In this document: one piece after another, positions 24,392-35,749 of the stretch | Layout of the letters: each line of letters opens with the position of its first letter | Position numbering within the stretch: the stretch's first letter is position 1 | NCBI GenBank assembly: GCA_027604005.1 | Contig: JADGJT010000019.1 | Span: forward strand, 59,763-123,762 | From: Dinochytrium kinnereticum | Lineage: Eukaryota; Chytridiomycota; Chytridiomycetes; Chytridiales; Chytridiaceae | Direction: 5' to 3' | DNA: 64,000 nt | Position numbers and translations under genes: made by a program | The notes under the pieces: model-generated | Database searches by the model: none | Told to the model about the DNA's origin: nothing | The model's input: the letters and a program-made list of their open reading frames with translations, nothing else

Positions 24392-26275
24392 TCATGGTTG
24401 TATTGATATATTAACGATAAGAAAAATGTCCCCGTCCCCTTCTACTTCCGGGGTGGCAATTGCAGGAGGCAATGGAAATGGTTTAATATGGCCTTCCCCT
24501 TCAAAAGTGCACGCCGTCAATGGTTTCCAGAACGACTTCCAACGGTCTTTCTCAACCCTAAATGATGTCACATCGAAAACGTAGATATTGTACGAAACGA
24601 ATGGGTTGGCCGCGGAAGCCGAATGGGCGGTCTGAGGGCGACTTCTCTGCAAGTGAGCTTTTAGCATCTGCTTTTTCGAGTTAGTTCCTGCGGGACCATT
24701 CCTTAGCGGATCGGGCTCCGCATCTTCCTCCGAGCAACATAACAGAACCCTGTAGTCTACGCCTGCGCATTTAGTAGGCTCCGATATTATGGTCTTTTCG
24801 CCGGTAATCTCCTCAGTTTGCGCAAAGAACTTGTTCACGTGATGAAATCTTGCGGAGAAGCGGAAAGGTTTTCCGAAATCAGTTTCAATTGATGCTGGAG
24901 GGGAACTCGGACGATAAGATTGAGTAGAATATCCCGCGTTCATCATCTCCGCTTGCATCCAAAAGCTTTGAAGCACAGAACTATCGGGAACAATTCGGTC
25001 AACTTTGACTTTCTCAAGATCAGAGAATGACATATAGGTGTACCGCATTCCAGTCTCGAATAGGAGCATGATAATTTTATCTTCAGCGACTTCCACGTCG
25101 GTTTGCCCACCACCCAGCGGTCCGTAAAGGTTCAGTAGGCCTGGACAACACTGGGTCCTACTTTTGGGTACTCCTTCTGAAGCTGACGTTGAACTTATGA
25201 CCCGCGATGGCGATCCAATCATTCCGCCTATTACCGTTGGTGGTATGGTTGAATTACTCGAATTGATTGCAGACGTAGAAGAGTCCGCATACTTTTTCTT
25301 CTTCGAGGCGGAAAGGCCGCCAAAGACATTGCTGATGTCGACGCTAAGGTAGTCCCCAAACAGGCTCGATGGTCGCTTATTATCCGGTGAATCTGCCAAA
25401 TGAGACTGTTGTCGAAGTTTTTCCCTCCTGGAAACAACAACCTTCTTAAGAAGGCAATACCGTTCAAACTCATTTTGAACAGAAAGTACATCGCATTCCA
25501 GAACTCGACGCAACCATCTAACCGGCATACAGTCAAACAATGATAGGACCTGACGCGAGTCTTCCCGCGTGAGCTCTGAGTTGACGCATTGGCAGAGGTA
25601 CGAAAGTACAGCGTCATGAAGTTCCTTGCGATGGGTATCCAGCAGCGAGTGATATTGATGATCAGGCCCGCAGGATGTAGGCCGGATGAAGGAGCCCGAG
25701 GGTTGCAGTATTTCCAAATCCTCAGCAAAACTCAGCACGGTTGATTCGGACATGGAGGCCAAAATGAAGGAGGTACAGTACAAAGCGAGATCATCCAGCT
25801 CAAAAAAACATGCCGCAGCCAAAACATTCACAAGCTGTCTCTGGGATATCCTTGACGATCTTCCTGATTCGGATGGATCATATAAGTCCCAGAAAACCAG
25901 CTTTAGCGGCGATTAACATCTTGCTGGCAAAACTAGCTCACCTCAACAGATTCTTTTGTTATTCGTGGGTCTCCATAAATATCCAGAGTAAGAGAATCCG
26001 TGACTTCCCGCCTACAAGCCATCAGGCGGCTTAGGAATGGTGATTGCAGAAGAACAACTTTATGCAGCCTGACAAAGACTTGTTTAGCTTCGGACCTTTG
26101 TTGCCTGCACCCTCACCGAAATGTTTTCCCGAGAACTACGACATTGATATCTGAGAAGGAGCCTTCCAGGACTACAAGAAAAGTTCAGAGCACAGCCAAA
26201 GACTGCTACATCTATACATATGGATTGCCAGATTTGTGATCGCGGGTGGCCTTTTGTTTCAAGTCGTTGATCCAT
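24392..26275 (-). CDS. BTB/POZ-domain protein, fungal germ-cell-less-like type
   Basis: Four exons, 26275-26218, 26171-26117, 26068-25942 and 25900-24392, give 582 residues; the three introns are only 45, 48 and 41 bases or fewer. The BTB fold is assembled across three exons: LEGSFSDINVVVLGKTF, RLHKVVLLQSPFLSRLM, LTLDIYGDPRITKESVE, then LVFWDLYDP and LVNVLAAACFFELDDLA. This pattern is typical of fungal BTB proteins similar to germ-cell-less adaptors, usually substrate receptors for Cul3 ubiquitin ligases. The long C-terminal region carries a Lys-rich SASKKKKYAD stretch and a beta-rich domain (KPFRFSARFHHV, DYRVLLCCSE, VSYNIYVFDVTSF) not assigned to a known family. The stop lies 100 bases from the RhoGEF start on the same strand. 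Substrate unknown. Confidence 0.82.
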
Positions 26276-26379
26276 ATTACAAAATATTTGTTCGGACAGA
26301 ATTGTTGCTATGACGTCCGTACAACAAACAAAGTATTGAAGTCATCAACGATACTAGCTATATGAAACTAGTAGTGTCT

Positions 26380-29300
26380 TTATTTCTTGATAGATATAGT
26401 CCAATCTCGCCCAATATTAACCTCCGGCTTCTTGATGACAACATAGTACTTTCCTGACACTTCGGTCACTGAGTCCAACTCCGCAGCTGAAGAATCAACA
26501 CCTTGGACTGTAACCTTCTGTGGTCGAACAGACAAACCGACGATAATAACACGCTCCACCTTAGCTCCGAGCAAACTCTGATTGGCTTGACTCAAGGGCT
26601 TGCCGCCATCGAGCTTCGGCTTTCGCACGTTTTTGGCGTAAAGTGTTTCTCCATCAAAGGAGAAGTCCATATAGATATAGCTTCCAGATTCGTAGCCAAA
26701 GCTTCGGCCGTCATCAACGTATAATGAGCCAAATGCCTTGCCCTATTCACCAGTAAGTAAGCGCTCTTACTTGAAATAATATATAAGTCACCTTTGCATC
26801 GAGCGCTACAATTAAAGTAAATGGATCCTTTAATGTCAATGAGGATGCCCTGCGAATTCTGTCTCTTCGAGGTACCACGCTTCCACCCCGCAAGAACACG
26901 GGTATGGAATTTGGAGATGTAGTCACTTTAAGCTCACCGCCACTCGTTGGAGCAAATGTATAGTAATCGTACCAGATCTTCATATAAAAAAATTATTCAA
27001 GAGGGGGCAGGAAAGGCAAAGGTAGATGACATAAACAACCAAATATTACTCACTGAAGCTGGAGGAAGGTACACATCGACAGATAAAAGGTCCCTCTCAA
27101 CAATTGGGTAGACAAGTATGGCGTTGCCGAGCATGAAAGAGTCGTCAGTAGCAAACGTTTTTTGATCCCGGGGAAATTCAAACATTAATGGCCTTAAAGA
27201 AAGTATCTTAAAATTCGAGACATATCTAGCTTAAATCACAAACTTACCGCATAACAGGAATTCCTTGTTCATGAGCATGGAAAAAAAGAGTGTAAAGATA
27301 AGGAAGAAGCCTATATCGGTCCCGCACAGCATTACGAATCCTAGAAACGTAAGGCTCTCCAAAAAGCCATGGCTCACGTCGCTTGGTATCAATGTGTGCA
27401 TGGGCTCTAAAGAAAGGCTGGAAAACCCCCGCTTGATACCAGCGAACTAGCAAATCGGGCTCCGGGTTTCCAAAGAAGCCACCGACATCTGCGCCAGCAA
27501 AAGATAGACCTGATATGCCAATGCTTAAGAGCATAGGAGTGGAGGCCTCTAGGTGATCCCATCTAGCTGCATTGTCACCTGTCCAAATCGCACCGTAACG
27601 TTGCGTTCCGATAAAGAAGGCTCGAGAAAGTACGAAAGGACGATCTTGATTGTTGCTTCTAATCAAATGACCTTCAGCAGTTGCTCGGTGCTATTTTATA
27701 GTCAGGATTATTATTCCCTATTTGTAGGTGATTTCACCTGAAGGGCACCGTACAAGTTATGTACATCTCGGTGTTCCCAGCCGCCAAAGTGGAGATTGTC
27801 CTTCGGCATTGTGATTTCTGGGCCATTAAATACAGATGGCTGTGGCAATAAGTCCTACACCGACAAAATTTTCTTACCTCATTCATATCATTCCATGTGT
27901 AAAGTGATGGAGTCGACCCCTGTCTGAATCAGCAAGTAGCGCAAGAGCAAATAGATTACCTCGTAGTTTTCAAAGCGGAATAATTGAGCCCAATATTCCC
28001 GGGCCGCCGGGTTCAGGTAGTCTAGCCAATTCGAGCTACCAGGCCAGCACCAGCCCTCAAAAACTTCACCACTGCTGGATTTTACGAAGAGATCTTTATC
28101 CTGGGCATTTTTCGAGACAGAGTATGAATCTTCTCGTTTAATATGAGGGTCGATAATGGTAACCATCTGAATATCAATTCAGTGAACGTGAACTCGGCAA
28201 AGCTTACCTTTCTTCCTTTCATCGAAAGTTTTGCTTGCATTTCTTTCGGATTTGGGAACTTTAATTTATCCCAGGTGAAGTACTTCTTCCCATCGGTGTG
28301 CTCAATATCGAGCCATAGCACATCGTACGGAATATCAAATTTATCAAAATTCGAATCAACCTCAGCAACATCCTGTTCATCCAGATAATTCCATCTGCAT
28401 TGGTGATAGGCGATTGCAAAAAGTTGGGGCATGATCGGCTTTCCAGTCAGATGAGAAAGTGACGAAACGGTTGATCGCGGTGAGTCAGTAACAAAAAAGA
28501 TCACATCTAAGATGCCTGACTCAGACATCCAATGTGACTTCGATGAACCTTTTTTGCCTTCAATGCTCTATCGATTCGTAGTTAGAAGGACAATGAGAAA
28601 AAAGGTATACCTGGTCGAGCTCAATATCGACCCACATCTCAGCAGCATTTAGCCATAAAACTCCCGCTGTGTAATCTACTCCGTGACCCATAATGAAGGG
28701 AATGGAACCGTAAAGGGCCATGGGGTTGTTCAGCTCATACTCAAAAACATCGAAGTTATACAATCTATAAGGCTCTGGATATAGTGCAGAAGCGCCCCGC
28801 GTCGACTTGAGGGCGAAACTCGAGGCATGTTGCGGTATGCCATAAAGATGTTTGATACCGTTGAAAGAAACATCAAAACCGATAGAGGTTGGTCCTGTTA
28901 TCGTACTTTAGCGCTTCAAGCTAAAACATGTTTTACCAAAGGGTTTGCTGTCCTGCTTTCCGCCAAAACTCTCCTCCCACATACTCTTCATAACATCCTT
29001 CTTCAAGTTAATGATTTCTTTTTCCTGATCCGTCAACTGAGATGTATCCTCGGTCGCTTCCGAATTAGATACTTCTTCCTTTGTCCGTTGATGCTCATAA
29101 TTGAGATAACCGCCGTTGTTAAAGGCCATGATAGGTTCGTCTCCCCTCAACACCTCCAACTTCAACGGTTTGAATTCAATTAGTACGTTTATATCCCCTA
29201 AGCTTATTTTTGCGCGGTCTGCTGAAGTAGAAGCTCCGGAAGCTTTTGCGGCTTGGATGCCGTCAACAAGAGCCAGATCGCCCATAAGTTCGAACCGGGG

Positions 29301-29603
29301 CCGAGTGGTATTTTTCTCGAGCATTCGAAGTCTGATGGCGTTGTGTTCCAGCAGCTGAATGTTGAGCTTGAACATGACCGAAGATGAGTGCTCTAAGACA
29401 TCTGCGGAAAGCGATCCAGCACCTTTGTCAACGTGCAAGGTGCTACCGATAACCTCGTAGTCTGATAGAGGCGTCTTAAGATCAACCAGTTTCGCATATG
29501 CGCGTTGCCGGACACAGAAGCCGCTCTGGTCACATCTTTTGAAGTCCTCTCTCTTCACCGCATTCACCAGGGTGAGAAGGATGCAGAACAGAAGGCGTCG
29601 CAT
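26380..29603 (-). CDS. ROT2: Glucosidase II catalytic alpha subunit (GH31)
   Basis: Ten exons close in frame (29603-28937, 28894-28611, 28567-28208, 28166-27960, 27919-27878, 27839-27738, 27690-27248, 27192-27054, 26977-26792, 26742-26380) for 930 residues, close to known glucosidase II alpha. An N-terminal signal peptide ([14 protein letters not shown]) is followed by [14 protein letters not shown], a family hallmark. Catalytic features include [17 protein letters not shown], the nucleophile motif WNDMNEPS, which is split by an intron after WNDMNE, and the [20 protein letters not shown] block with [13 protein letters not shown] upstream. The enzyme trims the inner glucoses of N-glycans in the ER lumen and normally works with a beta subunit that carries the retention signal; no such subunit is in this window. 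The start is 97 bases from the MPP-beta stop. Confidence 0.95.
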
Positions 29604-29700
29604 TTCTCTCCAAAAGAACGTAGCACAAAATTTATTAATGAAGGATGTAGAAGATGTTTCTGCATCGCGATGTCACGGCGCTCGAACTACACAATCACGT

Positions 29701-31373
29701 CTACCAATAGATGGGGCTCATGGCCGAGCGAATACGGGTGTAATCTAATGTTAAAAGGATGATATTTAGTACAAGATACACATGACCAACTGAAAGTTTA
29801 CCAGAGAGGGCCTCTACGGGGCCATAACCGACAACGGCGACTTCCTTATCATAGACATACTGTCCAGCGACCTTGGTAATGTCGTTTGCAGTCACCGATT
29901 CAATAAGCCCATCAACTTCCCAGGGCGACAACCTCTTGCCGTAGGCCAAGACCTGCTTTCCGATATCGTCTGCTACTGCGTCGGTGTTCTCCAACGAACC
30001 GAGAATTGCAGTCTTCAAGTTGTTTTTGGCCTGGAAAACCTCAACGTCGGTAATGGTCATAGCAAGCCTGTGCCACTCCTGCTGAATATAGTGAGTAAGG
30101 TCATCAAGGTGCTGGTAGTTGTGGGATTCGGCGTAGATTCCGAACAATCCGGTGTCCGAGTACGGAATGTTGAAGGTTTTGAATGAGTCAGCAAGGTTCC
30201 ACTTCTGAACGTTCTGAGCAAGTTTCGATGAGGCGTGTTTTGCCGAGCTGTGGGAGGTTGCCCACTTGCCAATAATGCCGTTGGCGACAAGGAGAGGCCA
30301 GAAGTCCGGGCTAGTCCAGCCAGCACCCTCAACAGCAAAGGCAACATGAGCGGTGGGATAATTGTCGAAGCGAGCGCGAACATCCGATCCAACAAAAGTG
30401 GGCTTTGTCAACGCGGAGGCAGTCCCAGAGCTTTTAAGCGACCCAAAGTGGCTTTCAGCAAGTTTGACCAAAGATTCATGAGACACATCTCCAGCACCAA
30501 CAAGGACCAATCGCTCGGGAGAGTAGTAGGTCCTCAAGAAGTTAGACAAATCGGCACTGGTGATCTTGTTGAGAGATGAAGCCGAACCAAGAACAGTACG
30601 TCCCAAAGAGGAGCTTTGGAAAGCGCAGCCGTGCAAATGGTCAAAAACGAGTGCTTCCTTGTTTTTATCAAGCGCCGCGATCTCCGCCAGAACGTTCTTC
30701 TTCTCCTGAGCCACCGCATCCTCGCTCAAGGACGGGTTAAGCACAGAGTCCGCAAGAGCCTCGACGGAAGCGGCGACATCAGACGAAAGAGACTTGGCAA
30801 AGAAAGCAGTATGTTCCCTCGTGGTATAGGCGTTTAAAGAACCGCCAAAGGACTCAATGAAAGATTCAAGGTCCCTGGCAGATCGCTTGGCAGAGCCCTA
30901 AACATTGGTGAGTTAGGAGAAAGAAAGCTTGAATATAACCTTGAAAATCATGTGCTCCAAGAAATGAGCGACTCCGTTGGTGTCGGCAGCTTCATTTCTG
31001 GAACCCGCCTTGATCCACAGCCCAACGGTCGCAGTCTTGAAGTTAGAGTTGCTCTCGGTGGCGACGGTGACTCCGTTAGAAAGCCGTGTGATTTTGGTTT
31101 CGGGGATGTTGCCCAAGGCCTGACGGTAGTTGAAGGACACCGATGCCGGGGAGGGGGTGGGCCCGATCAGCGACGCAGACGCGAATCCTCGGTGCAGACC
31201 CGAGATCTTTGGTTGTTGTGGACGTAACCCACACAACAGCACAATGTGGGGAAAGGCACCCGATATGTTAGCAATCTTGATACGAAAGTCGGCGGGTGCA
31301 TCAATCCCTCGGCTCTCACCTGCTGGGGACTCTTGACCAAGAGACGTGATGACTTCATCAGAGCGACCTTCAT
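29701..31373 (-). CDS. MAS1: Mitochondrial processing peptidase, beta subunit
   Basis: Exons 31373-31320, 31206-30940, 30897-29802 and 29744-29701 give 486 residues, all phases closing. Exon 1 and the start of exon 2 form a basic, Ser-rich presequence (MKVALMKSSRLLVKSPQQ, then GLHRGFASAS). The M16 zinc motif is intact: GVAHFLEHMIFK supplies the HxxEH pair, with the conserved GGSLNAYTTREHTAFF following the next intron. This identifies the catalytic beta rather than the alpha subunit. The C-terminus (VEALSDYTRIRS, SAMSPIYW) is formed by a tiny last exon. The enzyme removes targeting presequences of imported proteins in the mitochondrial matrix, with an alpha partner not present here. It is transcribed divergently from OXA1, another mitochondrial biogenesis gene, with start codons 71 bases apart. 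Confidence 0.95.
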
Positions 31374-31444
31374 TTTTGCTTTTTTTCTTGAGCCTGATGT
31401 GTGTCACACTTTCAACCTCCAACACTTTTTTAAAGGAAAACACC
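31374..31444. promoter_or_regulatory. Shared divergent promoter, MPP-beta / OXA1
   Basis: Only 71 bases separate the two start codons, so both genes must be driven from this spacer or from inside each other's 5' ends. It contains T-rich stretches (31377-31388 and around 31428). Co-regulation of two mitochondrial biogenesis genes is an inference from position. Confidence 0.55.
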
Positions 31445-32729
31445 ATGCAACGGTTTATGGGGAACCACCGCGTGTTAACTACGACGGTCCGCGCACTAGT
31501 GCCATGCATGCGATTTCAACCGATTTCAGCGACGATGCAGAAACCAATTAACTCAAGCACCATCCGCTTACAGGCCTTTCGGCGGAGTGCTCCGTCCTTA
31601 AGGTCATTCTGGTCCGTGACAAAACCGGTAGCTCCTGTACCTAAAGAAGAAATTCCATCACCTCCGCCTCCAACCCCAGTCATCCCTACCGAACCTGAGA
31701 CTCCATTGCTTGATCCATCTCTTTCGAAGGATTTCGTGGGATCGTTGAACACAGTTCTTTCACCAGATGCAGTGGCTTCTTCAGTTAACACTTTGACCGA
31801 TATTACGAAGTTTGGGGATTTAAAGTCACTTGGTCTCTGCCATAACAATCCAGTCGGACTTGCCCAATATCTTCTGGAGGCTGTTCACCTGACTACGGGT
31901 CTGCCTTGGTGGGGAACCGTGGTTGCTGCTACGGTTCTGATCCGATTATTTCTCTTCCCAATCGTATTGAAGACGCAACGGAATGGAGCGAAATTGCAAA
32001 ACCTCAAGCCTGTTCTGGAACCATTGAATGAGGAGCTTGTGGCTGCTAGGAAGCTTAACGACACTGCAAAGATTCAGGCGACCGTATTTAAAATGCGTCA
32101 AGTGTACAAGAGCGCCGGCACATCTCCCTTTTCAGTTCTTTGGGGCCTTGCTCAAGCACCCGTCTTCTTGTCATTCTTCTTTGCTTTACGAGCAATGGCT
32201 GAGCTACCTGTGCCTGGGTTTGAAGCTGGAGGATTCGGATTTGTTAAAGATCTCACGATGATGGATTCGACTTATATTTTGCCAATCATTGCCAGCGGAA
32301 CTATGCTTGCGGTCATGGAGGTGAAAAATCCTGGTATCATAATTTATCCTGACGGCTTTTGTAGCTCGGCACTGAGGCAGGTGCTGGAATGCAACAAGGA
32401 GCACAAGCGATGAAAACAGTTTTCCGCGCCATGATATTACTCTTTATACCCCTTACGGCGTCACTACCCTCGGTAAGCATTCTCTTATAGTTTTTCTGAC
32501 ATCATCCTTCCAGGCTATTTTCATGTATTGGGTTCCATCAAACTTTTTCACATTAGGGCAGTTTTTACTGCTGCGAAATCCCCGTGTTAAATCGCTCTTA
32601 AAGATCCCGATTATAAAACAGGAAAAGGTTATCAAAGCCTCCTCGGGGATGTCAGCCCACACACCGCCATCGTACTTCACGTCGCTTCAAATGGTTCGAG
32701 AGTCGATGAAGCGGAGATCGAAAGTGTGA
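31445..32729 (+). CDS. OXA1: Mitochondrial inner-membrane insertase Oxa1 (YidC/Alb3 family)
   Basis: Exons 31445-32320, 32365-32472 and 32514-32729 give 399 residues, matching the usual size. ATG 31445 has a CACC context and precedes an Arg-rich, Ser-rich presequence (residues 1-60). The core has the family's membrane segments: TGLPWWGTVVAATVLIRLFL, a helical hairpin (LKTQRNGAKLQNLKPVLEPL), SVLWGLAQAPVFLSFFFALR, then TVFRAMILLFIPLTASLPS and AIFMYWVPSNFFTLGQFLLL after the introns. A basic C-terminal tail (MKRRSKV) fits ribosome docking. Oxa1 inserts mitochondrially made and some imported proteins into the inner membrane. The first intron is only 44 bases. The gene converges on a small minus-strand gene whose stop lies 13 bases downstream. 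Confidence 0.95.
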
Positions 32730-32742
32730 AAATAATCCGCTG

Positions 32743-33035
32743 CTATAGCTTGTCCTTCTTTTTGAGTAGAGACTTTGGATTTCTTGATGACAATAAATCC
32801 ACGTAATCGACCCTTCCATCTGTGATGTACTTCTTTGCGGCATTTGCTTCTTTTGTGGCATCAACCATCTTGGCCTTCGCCGTCGAGGATTTCAAGGGCT
32901 TTTTTTTCACGTCGGTCAAAGAAGCTGGCTCCGAGTTAACCTCACCCTGCTCTTTAACCTTTTTGAACCGTTTTGTGAATTTTGCTGAGCGTCCCTTTGC
33001 GAAAGTCAGATCATTCCTACTGCATGGCTCACCAT
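32743..33035 (-). CDS. Small basic conserved-looking protein, 84 residues, with intron right after ATG
   Basis: I infer two exons: the start codon alone (33035-33033) and 32994-32743, joined over a 38-base GT-AG intron (33032-32995). The product begins MGRSAKFTKRFKKVKEQGEV and is Lys-rich throughout; a second conserved-looking block, KYITDGRVDYVDLLSSRNP, precedes a KSLLKKKDKL tail. Short proteins opening with MGKSAKF-like sequences occur widely in fungi but have no role I can name; the basic composition suggests a nucleolar or nucleic-acid context (inference). Without splicing, ATG 33035 meets a stop after eight codons, so the intron is required unless translation starts elsewhere. It is divergent from GCN20, with only 28 bases between start codons. 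Confidence 0.6.
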
Positions 33036-33063
33036 TTTTGAAAAAAAAAAAAAAGTTGCAAAT
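33036..33063. promoter_or_regulatory. 28-base spacer between divergent start codons, with A14 tract
   Basis: The spacer separates the small basic protein gene (leftward) from GCN20 (rightward). It holds a 14-base A run at 33041-33054. A poly(dA:dT) tract in so short a gap could act as a nucleosome-free core for both promoters; this is inference from position and composition. Confidence 0.45.
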
Positions 33064-35709
33064 ATGTCTAACTCAAAAGTGCGGTCATTGATTAAGGAGA
33101 AAGCACCTAAGTTAGATCCTGATACTTTCAGCTATCTGTTAGGATATTTCGACGACGCATCAAATGATCTCAGTAATGATGGTTTGCTCGAATTCCTTCA
33201 ACCGCTTTTATCAGAAGGGGATACGTCCGAAGATCAGATTTCCGAATTATGCTCCGAGCTGGCCTCTTTACTTGGAACCGATACTGCGGGAGTCCAGACT
33301 GAGGGTGCCAAAAAACTAGCGTCTTCAGTTCATATGAACTCCTCGGCTACAGGCTCAATGGACATCCACGCACCAGTAAAAGTTGGTGACATTCGTCATG
33401 TAATGTCTCGAGCTGGGCCAACTGCCACGACCGTTGACCAGAAGAAATTGAGGAAGGCCGAAATGAAGTTGGCATCGAAACGTGCGGAAAGAGGTGACAA
33501 GGGCTTGGATATTCCTACATGGAACCCGCACGTGAAGCCATCAATGGTTGTAAACCAAGTGAAGATGTCTGGAGTTGAGTCTAAGTCGAAGGATGTCAAG
33601 TTTGAGAACTTCGACATTGCGTTTGCTGGGAAGCCTATCGTCAAGAACGCAGATTTGCATATGACCTATGGGAGGAGGTATGGCCTAGTTGGAAAAAATG
33701 GAATTGGGAAATCGACGCTATTAAGAGCTATCGCATCTGGGTATGTCTTCTTTATGCAACGGTTGGTAAAATATTTATACCATCGAAAAGAGATCTCAAG
33801 ATACCGAGTCATATCAGAGTACTTCATGTCGAGCAGGAGGTATGTAATTGCGCCTAAATATTTTTTTAAGCAACCCTAGATTGCAGGAGACGATACTCCT
33901 GCCATTATATCAGTCCTTCAGGCAGACACGGAACGAGAAACTCTCCTTACGGAAGAGAAGTCAATTAACTCTCGCTTGCAGAAGACTTCAATTTCCGCAG
34001 AAGAAGCGACTGCATTATCTGAAAGATTAAAGGTTGTTTACGCTAAGCTGGAAGAAATGGATTCTGACAAGGCCGAGTCCAAGTATGCATATTTCCCCCT
34101 TCCCTCCTTTTGGTTTTTTTAACTTCAGTCTAATTATATTATTTGCTTTATCTATGCCACTCAGGCCTGAGGCAGCTTCTCACTATTCTTTTTCTGTTTT
34201 TTTAGAGCAAGCGCGATTTTACATGGTCTCGGTTTTTCCAATGAGCAGCAAAAAGCTGCAACGAGGACTTTCAGTGGAGGTTGGCGAATGGTAAAATATA
34301 TAAATGCCAATGCAATAGAGTTAAATCTAGATTTCAGCGTTTGGCATTGGCACGTGCGCTATTTTGTCGGCCAGATCTTCTTCTTGCAGACGAGGTTACC
34401 AACTATCTCGAGTTTGTGTTGGCTCTTATTACTTATCTAACAATAACATTAGCTTTCCTGCTGTGGTTTGGTTAGAAAAATATTTTCAGGCGTGGTCGGC
34501 AACATTGCTTGTTGTATCTCACGATCGCTCGTTCTTGGATGCCGTCTCAACCGATATTCTTCATCTTCATAACTGCAGTCTAGACTACTATAAAGGCAAC
34601 TTTTCTAGCTATCTAACTGCCCGAGCGGAGCGAAGGAAGAACCAAGTTAGAGAGTATGAGGCTCAGCTGCAGTACAGGCAACATCTTCAAGCTTTCATTG
34701 ATAGGTGGCGCTATAATGCTAATAGAGCGGGTACTTTTATTATTGACGAGCATTAGGCTTACCTTTTTCTAGCTCAAGCGCAAAGTAAGCTTAAGATCCT
34801 GGAGAAGCTACCCGAATTAGTGCCTCCGGCCAAAGATGAAATGGAAGGCTTAGGGGAAGGAGACCTACAATCTTACTTTAGGTTCCCTGATCCCGAAAAA
34901 CTTTCGCCGCCTATTCTTCAAATGAGTGAGATCACTTTTAAGTACCCTGGGACGAATCGCGTCATTCTAGACACAGTGTCTTTCGACTTACAGCTGGATT
35001 CAAAGGTCGCGATTGTGGGCCCAAATGGAGCAGGTGAATTATTAATTATAATTTACCTAAGATCTTATCATAATAGGAAAATCAACAATGATATATTTGC
35101 TGACTGGCGTTCAAAATCCGTCTGCGGGAATTTGCAACCGACATGGCCGTCTCAGAATTGGTCTATTTTCCCAACATCATGTCGACCAGTTAGAACTTGC
35201 GCTTAGCTCGGTTCAATTTTTGGCTTCTAAGTACCCTGGCAAAACTGAAGAAGAGTATAGACGCATTTTGGCCCGGTTTGGTCTTACTGGAACTACTGGT
35301 TTGCAGCCCATAGGGACGCTTTCAGGAGGACAGAAATCCCGTGTTGTTTTTGCGGCGATGTCTTTGCTGAATCCCCACGTGTTGATTTTGGATGAACCAA
35401 CCAGTATGTAAAGTTATACAAATAGCGTCTAATTTTATTTTTTTTTACAGATCATTTGGATATGGACTCGATAGATGCCCTATCAGTTGCTCTTCGCGAC
35501 TTCAAAGGAGGTGTTGCTATTGTGTCTCATGATGAGAGATTTCTCGACTCTGTATGCAAAGAAGTATGGGTTTGCGAAGGCGGTAAGCTTACCTCATTCG
35601 AGGGCAAGGTCGGAGTGCAGGACGGTGTCGTCCGACAGGTTTGAATCATCTTTGTAGCATTCTCTAACAGCGTCAGTACAAAAAATCACTTTTGCAGGAT
35701 GACTTTTAA
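33064..35709 (+). CDS. GCN20: Gcn20/ABCF3-type twin-ATPase, translation-control ABC-F protein
   Basis: Ten exons close in frame (33064-33740, 33791-33839, 33880-34082, 34206-34290, 34338-34411, 34453-34730, 34773-35033, 35077-35403, 35451-35638, 35677-35709) for 724 residues. An N-terminal helical region precedes two ATP-binding cassettes. NBD1 has Walker A GLVGKNGIGKST, signature TFSGGWRMRLALARAL and Walker B LLLADE followed by VTNYLD instead of the canonical PTNHLD. The inter-domain linker is Arg/Gln-rich (RKNQVREYEAQLQYRQHLQ). NBD2 is canonical: VGPNGAGKST, TLSGGQKSRVVF and LILDEPTNHLDMDS, with H-loop IVSHDERF. There are no membrane segments. Gcn20 works with Gcn1 on ribosomes to activate Gcn2 on amino-acid starvation. 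Confidence 0.93.
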
Positions 35710-35749
35710 TAGTTGTCTCTCCACCCGAGTCATGTAGCTATGGAAACCT

